A DNA stretch of 64,000 bases from Lolium rigidum (lineage: Eukaryota; Streptophyta; Magnoliopsida; Poales; Poaceae), in the NCBI RefSeq assembly GCF_022539505.1, contig NC_061512.1:250744510-250808509 (forward strand), written 5' to 3'. Below the pieces are notes generated by a model that was not told where the DNA came from, did not search any database, and saw only the letters and a program-made list of their open reading frames with translations. The translations under genes were made by a program, and so were the position numbers. Positions 24,401 to 36,400 of this stretch are shown here, piece after piece. Every line of letters starts with the position of its first letter. Positions within the stretch are counted from its first letter, which is position 1.

Positions 24401-27400
24401 GTATATCGGCAATTCTGAATATCCTGTTATAGTTCGCGCCGTGCTTGGTGCTTGAGGAGTGGATAAACCTAACCCTAACCGTGTTTGGCGATCGGTCGAA
24501 TTTAATAATGCCTTGAAAATCATCGGGGAATGGGAGAATATTATGTAAGTGCTGGTAGTACTAGTATTTGTTTAATTAGATAAGAATTGCAACACAAAGG
24601 ATGACATATCATAGTGGTTCGAAGGTGTTACGCATAGGTCGTGAGTTCAACTACTCTTACGTGTCATTTATGTTGAGGTAAAGCTGAGTGTGGATATGAG
24701 GTGATGTGGGACAGGTTTAGTAACGGCGGTTGTAATTGTTAGTAAATTGTGTCACATCATCTTCTATCCAACACCTGTTGTACATTTTTTATTATTATTA
24801 TTATAACAGGTGATATAATCATTTCATTTGTAATGTAAGAGCATACGCGCCCCCGAAATAGTTGTCGGCGGAGACGTCGGCACTTCGCTCCTCCCACCCG
24901 CGATGTTGGCATGGCTAGCACCAGCGCTGGCTTGCCGCCTCCCGCCACCGCCATGCCTCCTGGCGATATAGTCGTTCCGCCTCCTTGAATGCTAGTTGTT
25001 CCTCCTCCTACCGCTTCTCTTGCTCTTTACGTTGACCCCACTACTCCGCTTTGCTGCCGTGCGTCCTACGGTTGTTGTGCTTCCTTGCGCTCTCTTCGCT
25101 CCGCCTCCTAGCTGCGCCTCTCGTCGCGACATAGGCACCTACGGTTCTGTGATGGTGTCATCTCCTCCAGACGCCTCATACTATGCAAGTTGTGGTTCCG
25201 CTAACACGACTTATACGGCCGTCTCTAGCGCCGCGTCGTCGCACGAATCGAACATTGTTATATTTCTAGGGTTTTTGAACCAATGAGGCGGGAGGGAGGG
25301 ATAATATAGAACGTCGGCTAGGCAGGAAACCTCCCGCACCGTGTCGTGTCGGGAGAATTTCCAGCGCAATGTAGTGGATAAAAATATGTCATTTGTTAGG
25401 TATTTAATGTAGTATATGGTAGTGTGGCGGATACTACATCGGAACGGTGCTTCCTGCTAGACATGGTATGGCTGAATCAATTGAAGCACGTGTCACATCT
25501 AAAGTGCTAGGAACACAACGATCGCAAGAACAAAAAAAGGAAGCACTTTGTCGGTCAACGTCCTGCCGTTTTGTTGATAACCCTATAGGATAAGTAGGGA
25601 AAATTAATTATAACCATCCCTCCTCACGCCTTCCTTATTCGCACGTCCGTGCGTACGCACGTTTGCACGTATAACTCACGGTTATTATTTATTAAATGTA
25701 ATTAATCCGCTTTTAGGCTATACGGCTGTTCACATCCGAATGAGGGAATATAATTCGGCGAGTGATGTTTTCTCACTCATCGTCACCACGTTAATCTTCT
25801 ATAAAATAGAACCTCAAACCAAGCAGATAAGTGTCAAAACCATCATTTGAATCATTTTCTTCTCCCATCGTTATGTCTCGCCAAGGAAGTGACACCGTAT
25901 ATTCGTTCGAGCATCTCTCAATGGATTTCAAGGTCAACTTTGTAACTACAAGGTACTGCAACAATGGAGAAGTGGATATACCGCGTATCGGAAGATTTCC
26001 TTTGCGACGCCGAGGCCAAAGATTGTTGGTCTTGATTGCGAGTTCAGCGACAAAGTGAAAGGAATAAAGCAGAAACATCTTCCAGAGGATAGACGGCAAC
26101 GTGCAGCGGTTTTGCAGCTATGTGTTGCCAATGACATCATTCTTTTCCAGGTATCACGAATTAGACCATACTTTTTTCTACCAAATGTTCCGAATTATAT
26201 TCGTCGTTCATCTTTATTTTCGATTTTCTCAGATATTTCACGCAACAAAGGTTCCAGATTTGTTAAAGAAATTCTTGAGCTCGGCGAAGGTCTGGTTTTT
26301 TGGTGCAACAATTGATATGGATCGCGGGATGCGTGTGCGTACGGATTAAAAATCAGGTGTGCCTTCGACTTGCGGAAGATGATCAATATCCATAAACTAG
26401 GTCAAGGTGTTAAGAATGTAAGAATACCATCACTCTATGACCTGTCAAATTACTGTGTTGGGGACAAGTTTGGAAAAGAAAGGTGATTCGTGCAAGAAAA
26501 TAAGAGAGGAAGGTTGGGCAAGCCCCGAATTAAGGTTTGAGCAGGTCAAATATGCGGCCTTGGATGCACGGCTAAGCTTTGAAATTCCTAGGAAAAAATG
26601 GGCAATTAAGGGATACGATATTACTGGATAAATTTACAATGTATGGTGAAATCTTGTTATCATTCATATGATTTACTTGTAATGTGTTTATATACAATTA
26701 TTAATCAATGTAATGTGTGTTAATGTGTGATTTGGATATTGAAATTTTCTTTTGTATATCGAGTCTTGGGTTGAGCGGTTGTATTGGCACGAGTATAGGC
26801 TGCTGATAAAGTATGAGTACCGGTTGTAGTACGTACATTCGATAAGGGCCTTAAGTATACCGCTTTTAGTACGGGATACGAGGTGCAAGTTGTATCGAGT
26901 ATAGTTGTGAAGGGCGCACGAGTACAGATTGGGAAGCAATAGGAGTACATAAGTGTTTATCTATGTTCAGCATGTTTTTTGTTCATTGGGCGATCTAGTA
27001 CGGCATGTTTTTTTGTAAAGATTACGGTGGTGAAAGGTGCGTGAGTACAGCTACGGTGCGAAGAGTATTACAAGCGTGTTTCTCCATGTGTTACATGCAT
27101 GATGCGTGTTCTACGGAAAGGTACAGTGCCGAAAATCGTCGAGTACGATAGTGAAGGCTGCACGAGTTCATATTTGGCACCGAGTAGAATACATGAGTGT
27201 TTCTCTATGTTTTACGCAATGATTGGTTTCTGTTGTACAATACGAGTTCTTTAGGTTGCACGAGTTCAGCTTTTACGACAGGAAGTGGAGTGCAGGAGTG
27301 TTTCTCCATGATTTCTTCAAGTTTTGGGTTCTTTGGCAATGTACAGGTGCCACAATGGGTCGAGTACAGTTCTGTAGGTTGCACGAGTTCAGCTTTTACG

Positions 27401-30400
27401 ACGGGAAGTTGAGTGCGGGAGTGTTTCTCCATGATTTACGCAAGTTTTGGGTTCTTTGGCAATGTACGGAGTGCCACAATGGGTCGAGTACATTTCGAAG
27501 GTTGCACGAGTTCAGCTTTGGCACCAAGTCGAGTACAATAGTGTTTCTCTATGATTTACGCAAGTTTTGTGTTCTTTGGGAATGTACGGGTGCCACAATG
27601 GGTCTAGTACGGTTCGAAGGATGCACGAGTTCAGCTTTGGCACCATGTTGAGTACAAGAGTGTTTCTCCATGTTTTACTGCAAATTTTGGGTTCTCGACA
27701 AGTTACGGGTGCCCCAATGGGTCGAGTACGGATGTGAAGGTTGCACGAGTTCAACTTAAACAGCAAGTTGATTACAAGTATGTTGCTCCATGTTTTCGGC
27801 AAGAATTTGGTTATGCGTGGGAAGGTACGAGGTGCCACAATGGATCGAGTACGAGATGTGAAGGTTGCACGAGTTCAACTTAAACGGCAAGTTGATTACA
27901 AGTATGTTGCTCCATGTTTTACGCAATATTTGGGTTCTTTGTGAAGGTACGAGGTGCCACAATGGATCGAGTACGAGTTGTGAAGGTTGCACGAATTCAA
28001 CTTAAACGGCAAGTTGATTACAAGTATGTTGCTCCATGTTTTCGGCAAGAATTTGGTTATGTGTGGGAAGGTACGGGTGTCACAATGGATCGAGTACGGT
28101 TGTCAAGGCTGAGCGAGGTCAGCTTTGACACCAAGTCGATTGCAGGAGTGTTTCTTCATGCTTTACTGCAATATTTGGGTTCTTTGTGAAGATACGGGTG
28201 CCACAACTTGTCGAGTACGGTTGTGAAGGTTGCACGAGTTCGGGTTTTACGGCAAGCTGGAGTACTGAAGCTGCTTTTCTTCATGTTTTCTCCAAGATTT
28301 GGTTTCTGCGGGAATATACGAGGTGTCACAATGAATCGATAACAATTGTGATGGTTTTAAGAGTTCATCTTTGGCACCAAAGAGGATAACGGGACTATTT
28401 CTCTATGTTTTTCATCATGTTTTTTGTTCACTGGGAAGTGACAGGTGTGAGCTGTATCAAGTACATTGGTGAATGTTTCGCGAGTACACACTCGGAAGTT
28501 ATAGGAGTACGTGAGTTTTTTTTCATGTTTTCTACATGTTTTGGGTTCTCTAGGAAGACACAGGTGCATGGGATGAATACAGTCGTGAAGTTTGCATGAA
28601 TACGGGTTTAGCACCAAAAGGAGTACATATTTGTTTCTATATGATTTACGCAAGTTTTGTTTTCTACGATTAGGGACGGGTGCTAGAAGGGTCGAGTACG
28701 GTTGTCAACGTTGCACGGTACATATTTGTCACCAACGGGAGTACATAGTGTTTATTCATGTTTTATCGAAGTTTTCAGTTCTACGGGATACATAAGTGCG
28801 ATATAAAAAGTACATACTGCGGCATATTCACTAGTATGCGACTCATCGGTAAACACCGGAGTAAAGGGCAAGTTCAACACAAGTACTTACTTGTAAAATG
28901 CATAAAAAAAAGCTGGATTATAGTGTATACAAAGTTCTACACGATATAGGTTTACGATACACGATGAAGGTCCAACACAAGTAGTAAGATCTAAGACCAT
29001 CACAATGTTTTCAAGTTTTTGTCACCAAAACGGCATCAAAAGGTATTCGAGGAAATGAAGCCAGAGCACATACGATTCATGTGTAGTGCTCCACCATTCA
29101 CCATAGGGGATGTGCTTCAAAATATAGAAGGAAGCTTGAGTGAATAACAAGTTAATAAATATATGAGAGATTTAATTGTTGTATGAAAAATCAGTTTTGA
29201 ACATGTGAACATTCTTACTATGATTTCTTCACTCATAAAATGAGCATGAAGGTTTTAATTCTAGGATTTCCTCGGCAAATTGGCCTTGTTGTGCACGGTG
29301 AATATTAAGATGTACGAGATACTCAGCTTTAATGTCATTTATAAAGGGCTGCAATGGACGAAGACAATAGTAGTTCTTGCATATCTTATAAACAACTGTA
29401 TCTTACTAACAATGTGTAGTTCACTAACACTTACGTGATCATTTAGAATTGGCTGATATCCTTCCCTTTTACCCAACGAGAACCTTTCCATCGTATAGGT
29501 ACGCACCCATCGAGACGGTAAAATGCGCAGCGATTTACTCCTTGTGTGTGGGCACTTGATATATATTGGCTTGTTTGCAAGGAAACCCATGTTTTTGGTT
29601 GATTACTTGCATTGTATGCGTCTAAACCATATACTTTTTTGAGCAGAAGTTCCATCCTTGCCATACTGTAGGAATCGGGAAATAAATGATTCCAAACTAA
29701 TGATCCACAACAACAAATATTATTATTTTGAAAGCATGGAAAATTATTCTCTACTTACTATGATATCGCATTACGTATGGTATGTGCTCCTTGTATACGA
29801 GTGGACTACATCCCTTTGTGTCATCATAGTTTCTAGAGTCCAATATTTCGAATTCTTTTTTGTATTTGTTCATCACATACAAAGTATAGTGATAACTTTT
29901 GAAGTACGGCATCAATATACTGTTTTGAGATTGGACATATAGGAACAAGATGAAAAATGTAGTTACGTATCTTGTAATTGTATTGCACCTTTAGAAGTAG
30001 GGAGCTTACAAGTTTTGCGTCAAGAAGGCTCTTTTCTTTGTCAACATATCTAGGGAAAGTGTCCAGTGCAGTTTGCAGATCGAAATCTTTTTTGTAGTTG
30101 AATGTTTGATCCCTTTTTTTAGAGGCTTCTTCTATTTGTTCTTTTGTCGATTCCAAATACCCACTGGAGAACATGCTTTGCATCATACGTTGCAAACATA
30201 GATTATATCAGATTATATCGGTAGTTATTGTACAATATAATCAACTGTTATAATGCAACATATATTGTTGAGTTGCAATGCATACCATGATAAATCCTGG
30301 GCTTAACAACACTCTTTCTCCGGTGGCGTACAAATCGGAGGTACTCCTCATCTCGTCAATTATGTAGTCCAATGTAGTACCATCCGATGCTGACCACTAC

Positions 30401-33400
30401 TAAATTGTCTAGCAATGTCGGCCCCATTGTTTGGTACATTGAAGTCGGGAATAGCACTGTGCATAACTGGTGCATTGAATACCTCAGTTCTGCAAGGAAA
30501 TCCAAAAGGTTAAAATTAACAAGTGGAGGATATGAACATTATGCAGTGCATGATAAATTACTTACGATGCAAATTTGTTTGATGTCACTAGGAGGTTGTA
30601 CAGTCTTTTTCTTTGCATTGGTGTTTGAACTTCTTTGGTCTATCCTGTGCCACAGACTTGCGATGATCTCTTGCAGTATGTTTTGGTCTCTTTGTTGCCG
30701 TGGCGTCAGATGGAGAAACAAGTTTCCTCTTCTTTTTGTCTAAATTATCAGTATGCTCAACATCTACATAATTGTACTCTGAATCCTTCGTTGGAGTCCG
30801 AAAACTTTGTGACTCGGTGGTTCTAGAGTACATATCATCATACGAACCTTTTGTAATAAGCTGGATCCTGGGTTTTTGAATCGACGGACAATCCTCATAC
30901 ATTACGGATATAGGAATGGCATGTACTAAGTGGTATTTTGTAGTCGGCACACCTGCATGTCTGCTGAATAAACAACGAGGCACTCCTATTTCGAGATATA
31001 GGAATTTGTTCTTCACATTGTTTCTGTTTATATACTGCGAGCGGACACTGATTCACCCTTGGTTACGGTAATGGAAACACATCCGGCATCCTTATACGGT
31101 TCCGGCATTTCTTCAACGTCAATCATGCTCTTGATGAGTGCCATCCCTTCTATGCCCGTGCCCTCTTCTTTTACATAGTACATGCTTGTAACCCGGCCAT
31201 ATCCGCGTATCTCTAACATTGCTAGCATATTGGTATATGTAATGTAAGATTTGCTTAGTTTCTTCTCCAAATTATCTTTTCCATCTAGGTGAAACCTAAC
31301 ATCCCACACTTCATCCTCCAAGCTAAGAAAAAACCACGGGAAAATCAAATCAAAATTCTGGATATTGCCAAACCCTAGATTTTCTAAGCTAAGAGGAGGG
31401 AAGGAAGCTTACTCGACGCCGCCGAGTGATGAGGTCCACCGATGGCTCTCAGCCGGGCGCTCCTTCCAAACCTTCGGCAATGGCGACGCAGCCGCCGGGA
31501 GACGGCGACACGTCGCCCTCGGCTGGGTTCGAGGTGTCGCGGGACTCCGAGACTTTATCGCCATATTCGTCGCAATGCCCGCCGCCTCTTCCACCATCTA
31601 ACGCATCGCCGTAGTCGCGGTGAGTCGCCATTGAGGAGGAACGAGAGAGGGAGGAACGGTTCGTGTCTACCTGTGGCACGTGGCGGGGAAGCGGTGTGAC
31701 GATCCTGCGGTTGCCATTGTCGCGCCGTCGGTGTACGCGTTGGCACGTGGCGGTACCGGCGACAAGTCGCGGACACGTTGCTAGGATATCTGCGCGAATG
31801 CCGAACGGCGGATGCCATGGTGCCGTTGGATGTGATTCGAGATTGGAATTAGTGTGTGAACTTAAATCATTAATGTGTGTGACCAAGTGTTCTCATTTAG
31901 GTCACAGGTGTAAGCGTTGCGCGGGAGCACGTGTCTCACCACGGCCTCCCTCTCTTTTCTGGATAAGACCCGTGACCCTCTTCCGCCTGTTCAAACTGTA
32001 GCGTGGGAGACATTTTGCAAGGGGAAACGAAACGAAATCATCTAGTGGGGCGGGGCGGAGGTGAGGGGAGGGGTTGTTAGATTTGCTTCGGTGGTTCGTC
32101 GCCGGGAGGATTCTTCGGGGCCACAGACCTCGGAGGCCCTCATTCCTCGTCTGCCGGAGTTCATCGGATACCCTCTTTCCTCTACCGGTGGCATTTTGTT
32201 CTTCGGTAAAAAATTGATTATCCTTCAAGTGCTGAAATAGACGGATCCGACTGAGTTGATTTTGATGTTTGTCCACCTAGTATTGATGTTTTGTTCATAT
32301 ATTTCCATTTGTTGTATTTCCACTTGTCCACCTAATACGGATCTGTATATTATTGGTTTAATACATGCTATTTTTTTGTACCATTTTTGTCCTTGTGTTG
32401 TTTTTTGTACTCGTGTTTGTTGTATCTATGGTATTTGGGTGGTTTGTATGCAATTAGTTTGTTTTTTTCTTTTCGACTCTTGTTTTCCAAGTAAAATGTA
32501 CTATGTGTGCACTCATAAAATTATAGTTTAATGTTTGGTTTTTCTTGTATAAATTTAAAATAAATGTGAAGGAATATAGTCTAATAAGTTTATCATTGAA
32601 TGCATGTAACACATGTGTATATTTGTTTGGACGAGAAAGCACATTATGGCTCATGAGGAGACTAGGAGGCCCGTTGTTTCACGTTTTGTTTTGGAGTACA
32701 CTGGGGTTGGAACCTGGTGCGGTGAACGATGTGATGCTTGTGTGTGTTCGTTTCTCTTTTCGTGCGAGAGTTTGTTCAACGCAATACACACGGTGCGGTC
32801 ACTCTTCCTTTGCTCAATAAGATACATGATCAACACATCCAACAATTCTCAGCTGCTTGTTAGATGCAGTAATCCATTTGATACATACTTGTTGGGTTCA
32901 GAACGAATCATGTTCAAACATGATGAAAAGTTGATCATATGTATTAAGGTTCAAACGCTTAGTTTGATGCCACCAAGTGAAGATATCTTTTTCTACGGAA
33001 ATGTGCGGCGGTTCCTTGCTATACACGAAGGGATGGATATACTCAACTATCCAGGGGATTTGGTACGTCACCTGAAGATGTGGAGCTCCATCGGAACCCA
33101 ACAACATGCTGCGACAACAATGTGGATCCTTGGTGTGGAGGAAGGGCCTGGCTGATTGTTTGCTCGGGGTGGAGTTGAAGTATTTTCTTGGCCCTAAGGA
33201 TTTTGTGTATGCATTGCGTGTTGCAAACTTGCCGGATGTGAAGTGGGCTGTTGATGAGGAAGGCTCGTTGTACTTGAAGTTCTCCAATCGTTACGCGTTT
33301 GATTTCACTTCCATAAATCACTTCTTCATATGTGGTCGCTTGATGTTGAAGTTTTATAAAGTTGCTACTTGTAAGGAAAAGACACCCTGATTTTGATGGA

Positions 33401-36400
33401 TCGTTCAAGTCAATTTATAGCAGGCGAGAACATCAATGACACACGGGATGTTGTTGAGTCGGCATAAATCTATATATATAAGTTTTTGCAATGTCGGATG
33501 AACGTGGAATCAAGTGTTTGTTGAAGGACAAGTTGAAGATATCCATTGGTTATCAATGCTAGACCAGAGCACTCCTATGTTGTACAATACTAGTTATGTC
33601 TCGTGTGAACTATTAGTTTGTTTGCTTAATCTTTTCTTTGGGAGTGCGTTCCCACCTCTTTTTTTCAATGAAGTGCTGCCACAGTCGGGAAAAGTTGTAA
33701 TCTTTGTTTCTAATGAACACATATTTGCTTGTTTTTTTGAACTATGCCTTGTTTTAGTATGAATGTATACATTTATGCGCATTGTTTTTTTGCTTTGTTG
33801 GTATCAACTAAATGTTTGAAATAGACATTTTTTCATATGAATGTATCTTGTGTCCGGACGCCTTTGCGAGGGTGTACGCTCGGTATGATCCGGGCTATGC
33901 CCTATTGCGAGGGGTGAGCCCAGAAGCGAGGAGACATGGAATGTTTCGACCGTGCAGGAGCATGGATGCCTTTACCTTGCTTGGTGATTTGTGGCATGCA
34001 AGCTCACTACGGGCTTCATTGTAGTAGGTACGAGTTGGTAAGAGTGATTAATACAATGTGAGACGGATTTGATCAGAACACTAGATAGTTCTGTTGGTTT
34101 ACGTTCAAGTTTTTCTTGTTTTGGATACGTTCAAATGTTAATAACCTTGAGTACAACGTTAGAGCGAGACGAGTAGAAGTTCGGCACAAAGAGGAGTACC
34201 GAGGTTGTTTCGTTTGTTTCGTCCGTTTTTGCGGCTTCTGCGGGATAGGTACGGTTATTAAAAGCCAACGGTACGAGCGTTGCAAGCTGGAGCAGTACAG
34301 CCGTGGAACGAAGAGCTTATAGTACCTACAACACTCTATTGCAATAGGTACGGTTGATATGATCTGTCGAGTACGGCGGTGAAACCGAACCGAGTACAAT
34401 TTGGTAGGTACAGTTGGTAAGAGCCTGGAGAATAGCGTGCACTAGACAGTAGGCACAGTTGGTAAGATTTCCGGTTTCATCTACTGCAGGTACATATGCA
34501 AAGATCTTCAAAGAGGAGTACGGGACATTGTTTCTGTTTGTTTCTCTGCAAAGATCTTCGTTTTCTTCTAGTGCAGGTACATATGCAGGGCTTGAGGAGT
34601 ACAGCTATGAAGAGTAGACGCGTACAGCGTCCGCACCAAGAGGAGTACGGGACCGCGTTTCCCTTTGTTTCTCTATAAAGATATCCGTTTTATCTAGTGC
34701 GGGTACGGGTGCAAGGCTTGAGGAGTACGGCGTTGAAAGAGAACGAGTACGGCGTCCGTACCAAGAGAGTACGGGACATTGTTCTGTTTGTTTCTCCGCA
34801 AAGATCTTCGTTTTCTTCTAGTGCGGGTACATATGCGGGGCTTGAGGAGTACAGCTATGAAGAGTAGACGCGTACGGCGTCCGCACCAAGAGGAGTACGG
34901 GACCGCGTTTCCCTTTGTTTCTCTATAAAGATATCCGTTTTATCTAGTGCGGGTACGGGTGCAAGGATTGAGGAGTACGGCGTTGAAGGAGAGACGAGTA
35001 CGAGCGTCCGTACCAAGAGGAGTACGGGACATTGTTTCTGTTTGTTTCTCTGCAAAGATCTTCGTTTTCTTCTAGTGCAGGTACATATGCGGGGCTTGAG
35101 GAGTACAGCTATGAAGAGTAGACGCGTACGGCGTCCGCACCAAGAAGAGTACGGGACCGCGTTTCCCTTTGTTTCTCTATAAAGATATCCGTTTTATCTA
35201 GTGCGAGTACGGGTGCAAGGCTTGAGGAGTACGGCGTTGAAGGAGAGACGAGTACGGCGTCCGTACCAAGAGGAGTACGGGACATTGTTTACGTTTGTTT
35301 CTCTGCAAAGATCTTCGTTTTCTTCTAGTGCGGGTACATATGCGGGGCTTGAGGAGTACGGCTATGAAGAGTAGACGCGTACAGCGTCCGCACCAAGAGG
35401 AGTACGGGACCGCGTTTCCCTTTGTTTCTCTATAAAGATATCCGTTTTATCTAGTGCGGTACGGGTGCAAGGCTTGAGGAGTACGGCGTTGAAGGAGAGG
35501 CGAGTACGGCGTCCGTACCAAGAGGAGTACGGGACATTGTTTACGTTTGTTTCTCTGCAAAGATCTTCGTTTTCTTCTAGTGCGGGTACATATGCGGGGC
35601 TTGAGGAGTACGGCTATGAAGAGTAGACGCGTACGGCGTCCGCACCAAGAGGAGTACGGGACCGCGTTTCCCTTTGTTTCTCTATAAAGATATCCGTTTT
35701 ATCTAGTGCGAGTACGGAGTGCAAGGCTTGAGGAGTACGGCGTTGAAGGAGAGACGAGTACAGCGTCGTACCAAGAGGAGTACGGGACATTGTTTACGTT
35801 TGTTTCTGCGCAAAGATCTTCGTTTTCTTCTAGTGCGGGTACATATGCGGGGCTTGAGGAGTACGAGCTATGAAGAGTAGACGCGTCACGGCGTCGCACC
35901 AAGAAGGAGTACGGGACCGCGTTTCCCCTTTGTTTCTCTATAAAGATATCCGTTTTATCTAGTGCGGTACGGGTGCAAGGCTTGAGGAGTACGGCGTTGA
36001 AGGAGAGGCGAGTACAGCGTGCGTACCAAGAGGAGTACGGGACATTGTTTCTGTTTGTTTCTCCGCAAAGATCTTCGTTTTCTTCTAGTGCGGTACATAT
36101 GCAGAGGGCTTGAGGAGTACAGCTATGAAGAGTAGACGCTGCACGGCGTCCGCACCAAGAGGAGTACGGGACCAGCGTTTCCCTTTGTTTCTCTATAAAG
36201 ATATCCGTTTTTATCTAGTGCGAGGTACGAGTGCAAGGCTTTGAGGAGTACGAGCGTTGAAGGAGAAGACGAGTACGGCGTCCGTACCAAGAGGAGTACG
36301 GGACATTGTTTCTGTTTGTTTCTCTGCAAAGATCTTCGTTTTCTTCTAGTGCGGTACATATGCGGGGGCTTGAGGAGTACGGCTTATGAAGAGTAGACGC

